A stretch of 21,878 bases of DNA from JANLTP01 sp031363055 (GCA_031363055.1 JANLTP010000193.1:1-21878), one strand, 5' to 3'. Counted from the stretch's first letter, positions 1-7,600 are shown. Translations and numbers: made by a program. Notes: generated by a model from the letters alone, not told the origin.

Positions 1-33
1 CGTGTCTCGATCAACCTGCACAAATCTGCTCAT
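1..33 (-). CDS. IS1182-type transposase, N-terminal fragment cut by the window edge
   Basis: Only 11 residues are visible (MSRFVQVDRDT), reading leftward out of the window. This matches my memory of the conserved opening of many IS1182-type DDE transposases, which begin M-[SA]-R-F-[VI]-x-[VI]-D-R-D-T and continue into a LLPPSV motif. A GAGGT Shine-Dalgarno sequence lies 6 bases upstream of the ATG, which supports a real start. The fragment is too short for certainty. Whether the full transposase is intact cannot be seen here. Confidence 0.55.
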   Translation of the reverse strand, partial: MSRFVQVDRDT

Positions 34-129
34 CGGAGACCTCAACCCATGACGTCAAATAACAGCACAATTTTATCGAACTCGATCCGAAGTACGCAGC
101 GAAACTGCGATACTCCGACAAACTCCTAG
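1..129 (-). mobile_element. Edge of an IS1182-type insertion sequence (partial)
   Basis: The minus strand begins a reading frame at position 33 that looks like the N-terminus of IS1182-type transposases. Upstream of that start codon lies about 90 bp of non-coding sequence that would be the terminal region of the element. A CTAG tetranucleotide at 126-129, just before the next gene's leader, may mark the outer end or target site. That boundary is inferred, because the opposite terminus lies outside the window and the inverted repeats cannot be compared. The element would end about 34 bp before the MFS gene start. Confidence 0.55.
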
Positions 130-162
130 TGTGGTGTTTCACGCTATTGAGGGAAATTCAAG

Positions 163-1554
163 ATGGCATTGTTTGATCGCAGTTTGTTGAACGACGGTGT
201 GCGGCCGCGCGAGGTATTTGCCTGGTCGATGTACGATTTTGCGAATTCCGGCTACACCACGGTGGTCCTGACGGCAGTGTTCAATTCCTACTTTGTCGGC
301 GTGGTGGCGGGCGGCGCCAGTTGGGCGACACTCGCCTGGACCGCCGCCGTGTCGGTATCGGCTTTGCTCGTCATGTTCACGACACCGGCCATCGGCGCCT
401 GGGCTGATGCCCACGCGGCCAAGAAAAAGTTATTGATGATCAGCACCGTCGGCTGTGTCCTTGGCACCGTCGCGCTGGCATGGGCGCAACCCGGTGGTGT
501 CTGGTTTGCGGTGTTTGCAGTCATCGTGTCGAATTACTTTTACTCGATCGGCGATGCCTTGAACGGCGCCTTTTTGCCGGAGCTGGCCCGCCCGCAGGCG
601 CTCGGTAGGGTATCGGGTTGGGGCTGGAGCTTCGGCTATTTCGGCGGCATGTTGACCCTGGCCTGCTCGCTGGCCTATGTTCTGCCGGCGCAGGCGGCCG
701 GTCAGAAGGCGTTCCAGTTTGTGCCGGTCACGATGCTCATTACCGCCGCCATTTTCGCGATCGCCGCGATTCCGACCGCGCTCTTTCTGAAGGAGCGTTC
801 GAAGCCGACCTCAAGCAGGTCGCCAGCGCTCAATACCAGCAGTGAGATCAGCGGGGGGGCAATTGGTGGGTCGAGCAGTGAGTTGATCAGTGGGTCAAGC
901 GCCGGATTGCGCGCTGGCCTCGAAGAGGCCTTAGGTCGACTGCGACAGACTTGGCGGGAATCGCGCAATTATCGCGACTTCAGTTCACTGATGCTGTGCG
1001 CAGTCTTTTACCAGGCCGGGATCTCGGTGGTAATCGCACTGGCCGCGATCTACGCCGAGGAGGTCATGAAGTTCAAGACTACCGATACGATGGCCTTGAT
1101 CTTCGTGGTCAATATCGCTTCGGCGATTGGCGCGTTTGCATTTGGCTATTGGCAGGATCGCCTCGGTCATCGACGCGCACTGACCATAACCCTGTACGCC
1201 TGGATTCTGATGGTGCTGATCGCCGGCTTCAGCCAAACCGCGTTCACCTTCTGGATCGCCGCAACCATTGCCGGCTTGTGCATGGGTTCGAGCCAGTCCT
1301 GCGGTCGTGCCATGGTGGGGGTGCTGGCGCCGGCAGATCGGCTGGGGGAGTTCTTCGGGCTCTGGACCTTTGCAACCCGGCTGTCAGCCGTGATCGGGCC
1401 GATTACCTATGGCCTAGTCACCTGGCTTAGTAATAACAATCATAGGCTCGCGATTCTGTCGACCGGGCTGTTCTTTGTGGCGGGGCTGATCGTGCTGGCG
1501 CGCATTGACATGCAACGCGGCGAGCAGGCAGCCCTAGCGGCCAAGCCCGCTTGA
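163..1554 (+). CDS. MFS transporter, UMF1 (Atg22-like) family
   Basis: This is a 463-residue integral membrane protein with about twelve hydrophobic segments. The opening after the start (PREVFAWSMYDFANSGY, residues 11-27) is the signature of the UMF1/Atg22-like branch of the major facilitator superfamily. In yeast, Atg22 exports amino acids from the vacuole; the bacterial substrates are mostly unknown. The halves are joined by a cytoplasmic linker (about residues 213-262) holding a Ser/Gly-rich imperfect repeat. The ATG at 163 is preceded by GAGGGA at 149-154 with 8-base spacing. An insertion-sequence end lies directly upstream, so the native promoter may be displaced. The gene converges on coaX with a 42 bp gap and no clear terminator. 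Confidence 0.85.
   Translation: MALFDRSLLNDGVRPREVFAWSMYDFANSGYTTVVLTAVFNSYFVGVVAGGASWATLAWTAAVSVSALLVMFTTPAIGAWADAHAAKKKLLMISTVGCVLGTVALAWAQPGGVWFAVFAVIVSNYFYSIGDALNGAFLPELARPQALGRVSGWGWSFGYFGGMLTLACSLAYVLPAQAAGQKAFQFVPVTMLITAAIFAIAAIPTALFLKERSKPTSSRSPALNTSSEISGGAIGGSSSELISGSSAGLRAGLEEALGRLRQTWRESRNYRDFSSLMLCAVFYQAGISVVIALAAIYAEEVMKFKTTDTMALIFVVNIASAIGAFAFGYWQDRLGHRRALTITLYAWILMVLIAGFSQTAFTFWIAATIAGLCMGSSQSCGRAMVGVLAPADRLGEFFGLWTFATRLSAVIGPITYGLVTWLSNNNHRLAILSTGLFFVAGLIVLARIDMQRGEQAALAAKPA
838..894 (+). repeat. Imperfect direct repeat in the MFS linker
   Basis: The nonamer AGCAGTGAG occurs at 838-846 and again at 874-882. Each copy is followed by a related ATCAG(C/T)GGG block, the second after a 3-base insertion. 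The repeat encodes the Ser-Ser-Glu and Ser-Gly-rich linker between the two six-helix halves of the transporter. It looks like a small in-frame duplication in a tolerant loop. Confidence 0.5.
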
Positions 1555-1596
1555 GGCGTTCGTCGACTCGCTGCCCGATCCAAGCCAGACTCGGCG

Positions 1597-2406
1597 TTAG
1601 TGTTCGCTGGCCATTCGATAAAGTCCTTCGAGAACCAGATTTTCGTGATATACGAACGGTATGGTCAGTCGTGGGATGAGGTTACTGGCGGCGCCGCCCG
1701 AGATCAGGCACCTGAGGTCCGGGTGAAGGCGACTATGCACGGCGAACAAGCGCTCGATGGCGCCCACTTGAGCGTGCGTACAGCCGGTTGTAATCGCATC
1801 GACCGTCTGCCGTGGATTCTCAACGTACTCGCCTTGCGCATCGGGCAGAGCCGCGGTTTGCTCATGCAGAACGCGCTGCATGAGTCCCAGACCGGGTAAG
1901 ATCGAACCGCCCTCGAACTCACCGGCCGCAGATAAAAAATCAATCGTGGTGGCGGTTCCGCAGACGGCAATCAGTACCGGTTTATCCGGAATCAACGCGC
2001 GCGCGCCGATCAGCGAAGCCCAGCGATCGCTACCCAATTGGCCCGGATTCAAGTAACGGTTGCGCACGCCGCATTGTTCGGCTTGCGAGACCACAAAAAC
2101 GGGCGCTGGGGCGTCTGGCCAGGCCTCCAATGCGCGCAAGATTGGGTTGCGAACGCGAGTACCTGCAACGCTTGATATGATCACCTTGACCGGTGCTTCG
2201 TAGCGCCGCCAAAGACCGGGCAGCGAACGGATTTCATCGAGCAGGACGCGATTGAATTCAATGCATTGTTCGCTCGCCGTGGTGGCGGCGGGGGTATCGG
2301 TAGTGGTGGTGCTGGCCGCGTTGCCGTTGCTGCCGCCGCCGTGCGGGTGATAACGTCCCCATTTCAGAAACGTGTTGCCGCAATCGATGAGCAGTTCATA
2401 GGTCAT
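1597..2406 (-). CDS. coaX: Type III pantothenate kinase
   Basis: CoaX phosphorylates pantothenate, the first step of coenzyme A synthesis, in the cytoplasm. The 269-residue protein shows the ASKHA-fold motifs of the family: an N-terminal phosphate loop DCGNTFLKWG (residues 8-17, D8), GSDRW (125-129), CGTATTID (149-156) and GGSILPG (166-172). The GTATTID form resembles the betaproteobacterial Baf/CoaX branch. Residues 22-47 are a Gly/Ser/Thr/Ala-rich low-complexity stretch that most homologues lack; it sits in the loop after the first strand. The gene is last in the minus-strand cluster, 8 bp after the M81 peptidase gene, so it is probably cotranscribed. Confidence 0.9.
   Translation of the reverse strand: MTYELLIDCGNTFLKWGRYHPHGGGSNGNAASTTTTDTPAATTASEQCIEFNRVLLDEIRSLPGLWRRYEAPVKVIISSVAGTRVRNPILRALEAWPDAPAPVFVVSQAEQCGVRNRYLNPGQLGSDRWASLIGARALIPDKPVLIAVCGTATTIDFLSAAGEFEGGSILPGLGLMQRVLHEQTAALPDAQGEYVENPRQTVDAITTGCTHAQVGAIERLFAVHSRLHPDLRCLISGGAASNLIPRLTIPFVYHENLVLEGLYRMASEH
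2266..2343 (-). repeat. Low-complexity trinucleotide-rich insertion in coaX
   Basis: This stretch is a run of imperfect GGT/GGC/GCC-type triplets on the plus strand. It encodes the GGGSNGNAASTTTTDTPAATT-type segment of CoaX, about residues 22-47. Its biased composition contrasts with the catalytic motifs on both sides, and it looks like slippage-driven expansion within a loop. Confidence 0.55.
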
Positions 2407-2414
2407 GGCATGTC

Positions 2415-3914
2415 TCAGAGGGGCACAAACGCTGGCCCCAAGGGGCGCATTCGAAGACCCGGCCGCAGTCGCGTCCAGGCAAAATCAGCCGGATCGGCCA
2501 GGGCTGGTCCCGGCGCGCGCACCACCAGAACCGCCTTGGCGATCGGTTCAAAATCAGCCCGAAAGTGCACTGAACTCTTCAGTGCGATGACGCGTTGCCG
2601 GATTGGTTCGACACCCAAGTGGCGAAACATTTCCTGATCAGCTGCCTGGCACTTGCGCGAGGCCAGCACAACCTTGACGCCGTCGTGTTCAAGCAAGGCC
2701 ATCGGCCCCAGATTCATTCGAAAGCCCTTGAACATCGGCCCGGTGCAGGTGAACTTGCCATCGCCGAGTCGAAGAACTTTGAAGCGTGCGCGTAGCGGTT
2801 CATGACCGGCTACGCCCGAGGTCGATCCGAGCGCGAAGGCAGCCTGGTTGCCGGTGCCTACTTGTGCAGCCAGTGCGGCATTGGCCGGATCAATCAGCAA
2901 ACCCGACACCGAGTCGGGTGCCCGTGCGCGCAGCATCGCAGCCAGCAGGCCGACGGTATCACCATTGCCGCCGGCGCCGGGATTGTCCTGCGTATCCGCC
3001 AACACGACCGGCGCACCGATCGCGCCGCGCGCAACGGCCTGTCGAACCGCGTCATCGGGCGTGAGCAAGTTCATGACGAACTTCGGTTCGGCGTCGCGCA
3101 CCGCCTGTGCAAGCTGCGCCAGCGCGCCGCGTGCGGTCGCCGCATCGGCGTGATAGGCCATGGCCGACATGCCGCATTCGGGAAAGTCCGCCATCGGAAA
3201 GCCCGGCGCAAATGAGAGCTGAGCGCCGGTGGCTAATTCGATTCGCTCGAGCAGCGCGAACAGGCCCTTGCAGGGGTCGACGAAGCTGCACTGCGACGGA
3301 ATACCGGTCAGGAAATCGAACTGAACAAAGGCCTTGGCATAGCGCACGCCGGAGTCGAGTAAGGTCGTCAACAGGTTCGCTGCGCGTCGGCCAGTGTCAG
3401 CCATATCGACATGCGGGTAGGTGCGGTAGATCGTCATCGCGTCGGCATGTTGCATCATCGCGTGCGTCACATTGGCATGCAGATCAAGGCTGGCCACGAT
3501 GGGCACGCGCTCGCCAACCGTCGTCCGAATGCGACGAAGGATTTCACCCTCGCCGTCGTCGAAGTGTTCGGTGACCATAGCGCCATGCAAGTCGAGATAG
3601 ACAGCGTCGACCCGTCCGGCCTGCTGCAGTCGGTTGATGAGTTCACCGACAATTCGCTCGAAGGCATCGCGAGTGACCTGTGCCGACGGCGATGCAGCGC
3701 CCCACACCAGCGGTAGCAGTTCGTGGCCACTCTCACTCAACGCATCAATCGCACCGGCAATCGGTATGTTTGCACCGGCGACCGCTGCCAGGATGGGGGC
3801 ACCGAAGGACAGGGCCGGCCAACCGCCACCTTGCTCGAACGCCTGGTAGTCGGCCTTGCTGGGTGCGAAGGTATTGGTCTCGTGCTGCAAGCCAGCCACT
3901 GCAATGCGTGCCAC
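2415..3914 (-). CDS. M81 family metallopeptidase (MlrC-like)
   Basis: The 499-residue protein belongs to the family named after MlrC of the microcystin degradation pathway. Most members are zinc metallopeptidases of unknown natural substrate. The opening ARIAVAGLQHETNTF (residues 2-16) is the family hallmark. Probable metal-binding motifs are LDLHG (107-111), LDLHAN (143-148) and RTYPHVD (164-170), followed by the C-terminal MlrC domain. I chose the GTG at 3914 because family similarity starts there and a GAGGT Shine-Dalgarno overlapping the fumarase stop precedes it. A longer frame, open for 71 more codons, runs through fumarase sequence out of frame. It lies 10 bp after fumarase and 8 bp before coaX. 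The true substrate is unknown. Confidence 0.87.
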   Translation of the reverse strand: MARIAVAGLQHETNTFAPSKADYQAFEQGGGWPALSFGAPILAAVAGANIPIAGAIDALSESGHELLPLVWGAASPSAQVTRDAFERIVGELINRLQQAGRVDAVYLDLHGAMVTEHFDDGEGEILRRIRTTVGERVPIVASLDLHANVTHAMMQHADAMTIYRTYPHVDMADTGRRAANLLTTLLDSGVRYAKAFVQFDFLTGIPSQCSFVDPCKGLFALLERIELATGAQLSFAPGFPMADFPECGMSAMAYHADAATARGALAQLAQAVRDAEPKFVMNLLTPDDAVRQAVARGAIGAPVVLADTQDNPGAGGNGDTVGLLAAMLRARAPDSVSGLLIDPANAALAAQVGTGNQAAFALGSTSGVAGHEPLRARFKVLRLGDGKFTCTGPMFKGFRMNLGPMALLEHDGVKVVLASRKCQAADQEMFRHLGVEPIRQRVIALKSSVHFRADFEPIAKAVLVVRAPGPALADPADFAWTRLRPGLRMRPLGPAFVPL

Positions 3915-3924
3915 GCGGCTTACC

Positions 3925-5448
3925 TCAGGCGACCGTGACAGGAATGTTGCCGATCCTTGCCTGCCATTCGCGCGGACCGGTGTCGTGCACCGACACGCCG
4001 TTTGAATCGACTGCGACAGTGACCGGCATGTCGTGGACGTCGAACTCGTAAATGGCCTCCATGCCGAGGTCGGCGAAGCCGACGATCTTGGCGCCGCGGA
4101 TTGCCTTCGACACCAGGTAGGCTGCACCGCCCACGGCCATCAGGTAGGCCGCCTTGTGCTGGCGAATCGACTCGACAGCCGCCGGGCCACGTTCTGCTTT
4201 GCCGATCATGGCAATCAGACCGGCCTGACCGAGCATGAGGTCCGTGAATTTGTCCATCCGGGTGGCGGTCGTAGGTCCGGCCGGACCGACCACCTCGTTG
4301 CGCACAGGATCAACCGGGCCAACATAATAGATGACCCGATTCGCAAACGATACCGGCAGCGTTTCGCCCTTGGCCAGCATGTCCTGAATACGCTTGTGAG
4401 CGGCGTCACGACCGGTCAGCATCTTGCCTGACAGCAGCAGCGTCTGACCTGGTTTCCAGGCGGCCACCTCTTCGCGCGTCAAGGTGTTCAAATCGACCCG
4501 TCTAGATTTCTTGACATCGGGCTGCCAGTTGACATCTGGCCAATCCGACAAGGACGGCGGCTCGAGCAAGGCGGCGCCTGAGCCATCGAGCACAAAGTGG
4601 GCGTGGCGTGTGGCCGCGCAGTTCGGAATCATTGCGACCGGCTTGGACGCTGCATGGGTCGGAAATAAATTGATTTTCACATCGAGTACGGTCGTCAGGC
4701 CTCCCAGCCCTTGAGCGCCAATGCCCAGCGCATTGATCCTGTCGCACAGTTCGATGCGCAGTTCTTCGATCCGGTTTTGCGGTCCGCGAGCGCGCAACTC
4801 CGACATGTCGAGCGGTTCCATCAGCGCCTCCTTGGCCATCAGCACGGCTTTCTCGGCGGTGCCGCCGATGCCGATGCCCAGCATGCCCGGCGGACACCAG
4901 CCGGCGCCCATGGTCGGGACGGTCTTGAGCACCCAGTCGACCACCGAATCCGACGGATTGAGCATGATCAGCTTGCTCTTGTTCTCGGAGCCGCCGCCCT
5001 TGGCGGCTACCGTCACTTCTACGGTGTCGCCCGCAACGACGGTCATGTGAACCACCGCCGGCGTGTTGTCCTTGGTATTCTTGCGCTCGAACTCCGGATC
5101 CGCCACGATCGATCCGCGTAACGGATTTTCGGGGTTCAAATAGCCGCGCCGCACGCCCTCGTTGATCATCTGCTCGACCGATAGCGTGGCGTCGGACCAA
5201 CGCACGTTCATGCCAATTTTCAAGAACACATTGACGATACCGGTGTCCTGGCAAATCGGTCGTTTGCCCTCCGCGCACATGCGGGAGTTGGTCAGAATCT
5301 GTGCAATGGCGTCGCGAGCAGCATCGCTCTTTTCAATCGCGTAGGCCTTGGCCAGGTGGCGGATATAGTCGGCCGGATGATAAAAGCTGATGAACTGCAA
5401 GGCATCGGCGACCGATTGAATAAGATCTTCCTGCTTGATTGAGGTCAT
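3925..5448 (-). CDS. fumA: Class I (iron-sulfur) fumarate hydratase
   Basis: This enzyme interconverts fumarate and L-malate in the citric acid cycle using an oxygen-sensitive [4Fe-4S] cluster. The 507-residue protein has both the alpha-type domain and the C-terminal beta-type domain fused. Candidate cluster cysteines are C66 (in CQDTG), C185 (in GWCPPG) and C277 (in NCAATRH). The motifs GIGIGGTAEKA (191-201) and GPTTATRMDKF (391-401) are typical of the family. The start ATG at 5448 lies 16 bp after the yqhA stop, and the M81 gene follows within 10 bp, so a shared transcript is likely. No frameshift or missing motif is seen. Confidence 0.95.
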   Translation of the reverse strand: MTSIKQEDLIQSVADALQFISFYHPADYIRHLAKAYAIEKSDAARDAIAQILTNSRMCAEGKRPICQDTGIVNVFLKIGMNVRWSDATLSVEQMINEGVRRGYLNPENPLRGSIVADPEFERKNTKDNTPAVVHMTVVAGDTVEVTVAAKGGGSENKSKLIMLNPSDSVVDWVLKTVPTMGAGWCPPGMLGIGIGGTAEKAVLMAKEALMEPLDMSELRARGPQNRIEELRIELCDRINALGIGAQGLGGLTTVLDVKINLFPTHAASKPVAMIPNCAATRHAHFVLDGSGAALLEPPSLSDWPDVNWQPDVKKSRRVDLNTLTREEVAAWKPGQTLLLSGKMLTGRDAAHKRIQDMLAKGETLPVSFANRVIYYVGPVDPVRNEVVGPAGPTTATRMDKFTDLMLGQAGLIAMIGKAERGPAAVESIRQHKAAYLMAVGGAAYLVSKAIRGAKIVGFADLGMEAIYEFDVHDMPVTVAVDSNGVSVHDTGPREWQARIGNIPVTVA

Positions 5449-5464
5449 TGGTACGCTTTCCCGG

Positions 5465-6121
5465 TTACTGTTCGGAGCCGTGTGATGATGCCGGCAATGA
5501 GTCGTGTTTGCTGGTCTGGCCGCCGGTCATGAGTCGATCAATCGCCGCAATCGCGATCGCCGAGACCAGAAAAACGCAATGGATCACGGTCTGCCAGAGC
5601 AGTGTTTTGTCTGACAACGTGCCGACCGAAATAAAGGTCTTTAACAGATGGATGGACGAAATGCCGATGATCGCCGTGCCCAGCTTGACCTTCAATACGT
5701 TGGCGTTGACATGAGATAACCACTCGGGCTGGTCCGGATGGCCATCGAGATCGAGTCGCGAGACGAAGGTTTCATAGCCGCCCACGATGACCATGATCAG
5801 CAGATTCGAAATCATGACCACGTCGATCAGCGATAGCACCACGATCATGATGACCGTTTCCTTGTTGCGCTCTCCGATGCCGAGCCGCTCGACAGTTTGG
5901 GTCAGCGCCAGCGGGTCCCAAAGCAATGCGACCAGGTGAATCAACTCTTCCATGAAGAGGACCACATAGACCAGTTGCGCGACGATCAGGCCTAAATACA
6001 ACGGCACTTGAAGCCAGCGACTGGCGAATATCAGCGTCGGTAGGGGACGCAATTGCGGGGTCGGCTGGCGTGGCAAAGGCGCGCGCGCGGGCCGGTCGTT
6101 CGAAGGCGGTTGGGTGCTCAT
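5465..6121 (-). CDS. YqhA family inner-membrane protein (TIGR00645/UPF0114)
   Basis: The 218-residue protein has a Pro/Arg-rich N-terminal tail (1-27) and three to four hydrophobic segments, at about residues 38-68, 88-116, 148-165 and 176-196. The segment around IIGISSIHLLKTF (151-163) and the overall plan match the YqhA/UPF0114 family, whose function is unknown. It opens the minus-strand cluster, 16 bp before fumarase. The ATG is preceded by AGGA. The 157 bp between it and the divergent acs remnant is AT-rich and presumably carries promoters for both directions; I could not assign a confident -35/-10 pair. Confidence 0.82.
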   Translation of the reverse strand: MSTQPPSNDRPARAPLPRQPTPQLRPLPTLIFASRWLQVPLYLGLIVAQLVYVVLFMEELIHLVALLWDPLALTQTVERLGIGERNKETVIMIVVLSLIDVVMISNLLIMVIVGGYETFVSRLDLDGHPDQPEWLSHVNANVLKVKLGTAIIGISSIHLLKTFISVGTLSDKTLLWQTVIHCVFLVSAIAIAAIDRLMTGGQTSKHDSLPASSHGSEQ

Positions 6122-6266
6122 GGGTTCCTTGAATATTCGCCGGCTAGTCTATCAATATGCTGCGTTGCGCCATCAAAAATTTCATTTTGCTCAGGCAGCG
6201 CATCATAGTTCAGTAAGTTTTGTGTAAGGCATCCGTTTTAACCTGACTATGAGAAAAAGAATTATC

Positions 6267-6272
6267 GAGGAG
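6267..6272 (+). promoter_or_regulatory. Ribosome binding site of the acs remnant
   Basis: GAGGAG lies six bases before the ATG at 6279 and decides this start over the in-frame ATG at 6249, which has no purine-rich element before it. The intact signal suggests the truncated frame may still be translated. Confidence 0.7.
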
Positions 6273-6278
6273 ACGGAT

Positions 6279-6719
6279 ATGTCAGGACAGATTGAATCTG
6301 TTTTGTCGCAAACGCGGGTTTTCCCAGTTCCACAGGCGTTCGAGCGTCAGGCCAGGATTTCGGGACTCCAGCAATACGAGGCCCTGTGTGCCGAAGCGGA
6401 ACACGATCATGCTGGATTTTGGGCCCGGCTCGCCCGCGAACATCTTCTCTGGGAAAAGCCGTTCACCCGCAGTCTCGACGCCGCCGACGCCCCCTTCTAT
6501 AAATGGTTCGATGACGGCGAACTGAATGTTTCCTACAACTGCCTGGATCGGCATCTCGGAACCGCCACCGAGCACAAAACCGCCATCATCTTCGAGGCCG
6601 ATGACGGCACCGTGACCCGAGTCAGCTACCGATCGCTTTACGAGCGGGTTTGTCAGTTTGCCAACGGCCTGCGTGCTCTGGGCTACAAAAAAGGCGCTCT
6701 GAGCGCCCGGTCATGCTGA
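6279..6719 (+). pseudogene. acs: Acetyl-CoA synthetase, truncated 5' remnant
   Basis: Intact acetyl-CoA synthetase (about 650 residues) activates acetate to acetyl-CoA via acetyl-AMP. Here only 139 residues match: the N-terminal region with FWARLAREHLLWEKPF (47-62), FDDGELNVSYNCLDRH (77-92) and the start of the AMP-binding domain up to LGYKKG (134-139). Family members continue with DRV(A/C)IY. This frame instead reads ALSARSC and stops, so the ATP/AMP-binding and C-terminal domains are absent and it cannot be active. The start at 6279 has an ideal GAGGAG Shine-Dalgarno; an ATG at 6249 lacks one. The remaining frame is undamaged, which suggests a recent deletion or an assembly join at about 6693. 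Confidence 0.85.
6687..6708 (-). terminator. Terminator-like hairpin at the acs breakpoint, minus-strand polarity
   Basis: GGCGCTC (6693-6699) and GAGCGCC (6701-6707) form a perfect inverted repeat around one base. Six A residues at 6687-6692 become a U-tract when read on the minus strand, giving the form of an intrinsic terminator in that direction. No minus-strand gene needs it here. It coincides exactly with the point where acs homology ends, so it may be a by-product or cause of the rearrangement rather than a working terminator. Confidence 0.45.
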
Positions 6720-6994
6720 TCTTTCTTCAAATCGTTCATGAATTGGTCAAATTCGCAGGCCTGTTGCTGTTGGCTCAGGGGCTGGTCTATGTGTTGAGTT
6801 TCGGGCGCCATGAAACCAATCCGATTTATCAGTTTGTGCGATTTCTGACTTCGCCCGTGACCCGAGTGGTACGCAAAGTGACACCGCGCCTCGTGGTTGA
6901 TCGGCACGTACCGTACGCAGCGTTTTTTCTGTTGTTCTGGGTTTACGTCATCTTAATTTTTGTTCGTCTCGACTTCATCAAGGGGGCCGCATGA
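6713..6994 (+). CDS. Small membrane protein of unknown function
   Basis: This is a 93-residue protein with two hydrophobic segments, at about residues 2-29 and 66-85, separated by a basic stretch (TRVVRKVTPRLVVDRH, 50-65). I do not recognise a named family. The ATG at 6713 overlaps the acs remnant stop (ATGCTGA) and has no clear Shine-Dalgarno of its own, so translation may depend on coupling. Its stop overlaps the TPR gene start (ATGA). It sits ahead of the TPR, DUF4212 and symporter genes, suggesting a role linked to that transport cassette; this is inference from position. It could be mis-started if the acs junction removed its native leader. Confidence 0.7.
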   Translation: MLIFLQIVHELVKFAGLLLLAQGLVYVLSFGRHETNPIYQFVRFLTSPVTRVVRKVTPRLVVDRHVPYAAFFLLFWVYVILIFVRLDFIKGAA

Positions 6995-7590
6995 TCTCGC
7001 CATTAATCTGGTATTTCCGGATGGTTGCAGTTTGCTCGCAGGCGCTTGGACGCCCCGACGCCGCGTTGAACAACTGGCAGAAAATCCTGAGCATCAATCC
7101 ATCCGACGCCAAGACCTTGATGTCGATGGCGCTGTTGAAGTCGGAGTTGAACGACCGGCCAGGCGCGCTGGCATTGACCGCCCAAGCGTTGCGCTCGAAT
7201 CCGGGCAACGCCAGTTTCTGGTTCAACCAGGGTTTCCTGCAGCAGGAACAGGACGAACACTCCGGTGCGTTGCAGTCGTTCGAGCACGCACTTGGACTTG
7301 ACCCGAAGCTGGATCGAGCTTGGTACGGCAAGGCACTGTCGCTAATCAAACTGCAAAAGCTCGATGAAGCAATTGCCGCGTTGCTGCGAAACACCGAGTT
7401 GCAACCGATGAGTCCGTACGGCTGGTACCAATTGGCGCATCTCTACCACCGCCTCGGGCAGACCGATAGCGTCAAGAAGGTGATTCGCAAACTGTCGGGC
7501 TTCGAGCCCAACGTCGCGCTGCAACTGCAACGCGAGACCGGTGTTGATATTGGTTTCAAGTCGCCGCTGGGCCAGGCGATGGCACCTTAA
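6991..7590 (+). CDS. Tetratricopeptide repeat protein
   Basis: The 199-residue protein is built from about four TPR units between residues 14 and 155. Recurrent patterns such as GRPDAALNNWQKILSINPSD, GALALTAQALRSNPGN and GALQSFEHALGLDPK show the alternating small/large residues and terminal proline of TPR helices. The N-terminus (ISPLIWYFRM) is hydrophobic but lacks a clear signal peptide. AGGGGG at 6981-6986 precedes the ATG, which overlaps the previous stop by 4 bp. TPR proteins act as scaffolds; the partner here is unknown, though the adjacent membrane protein and symporter are candidates. Confidence 0.8.
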   Translation: MISPLIWYFRMVAVCSQALGRPDAALNNWQKILSINPSDAKTLMSMALLKSELNDRPGALALTAQALRSNPGNASFWFNQGFLQQEQDEHSGALQSFEHALGLDPKLDRAWYGKALSLIKLQKLDEAIAALLRNTELQPMSPYGWYQLAHLYHRLGQTDSVKKVIRKLSGFEPNVALQLQRETGVDIGFKSPLGQAMAP

Positions 7591-7592
7591 AA

Positions 7593-7600
7593 AAGGAGGT
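7593..7600 (+). promoter_or_regulatory. Orphan perfect Shine-Dalgarno sequence
   Basis: AAGGAGGT lies directly after the TPR stop but is not followed by an ATG, GTG or TTG at ribosome-compatible distance. A CTG at 7607 is six bases downstream and opens a 24-codon frame to a TAA at 7679-7681. The DUF4212 gene has its own GGAG closer to its ATG at 7707. It may serve a leader peptide, be a relic, or be chance. Confidence 0.4.

Noticed and set aside
1..129. Plus-strand frame open from position 1 to a TAG at 127-129
   Set aside because: It lacks recognisable protein features, and the region is better explained as the terminal segment of the insertion sequence.
3915..4127. N-terminal extension of the M81 peptidase by 71 residues
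   Set aside because: It runs out of frame through the fumarase 3' end, has no family similarity, and a GTG with a good Shine-Dalgarno sits where homology begins.
4502..5278. 258-codon open frame on the minus strand
   Set aside because: It is a frame-shifted shadow of fumarase on the same strand, with skewed Arg/Gly/His composition.
6249..6278. Upstream ATG for the acs remnant
   Set aside because: It adds ten charged residues not found in Acs, and the ATG at 6279 has the ideal ribosome binding site.
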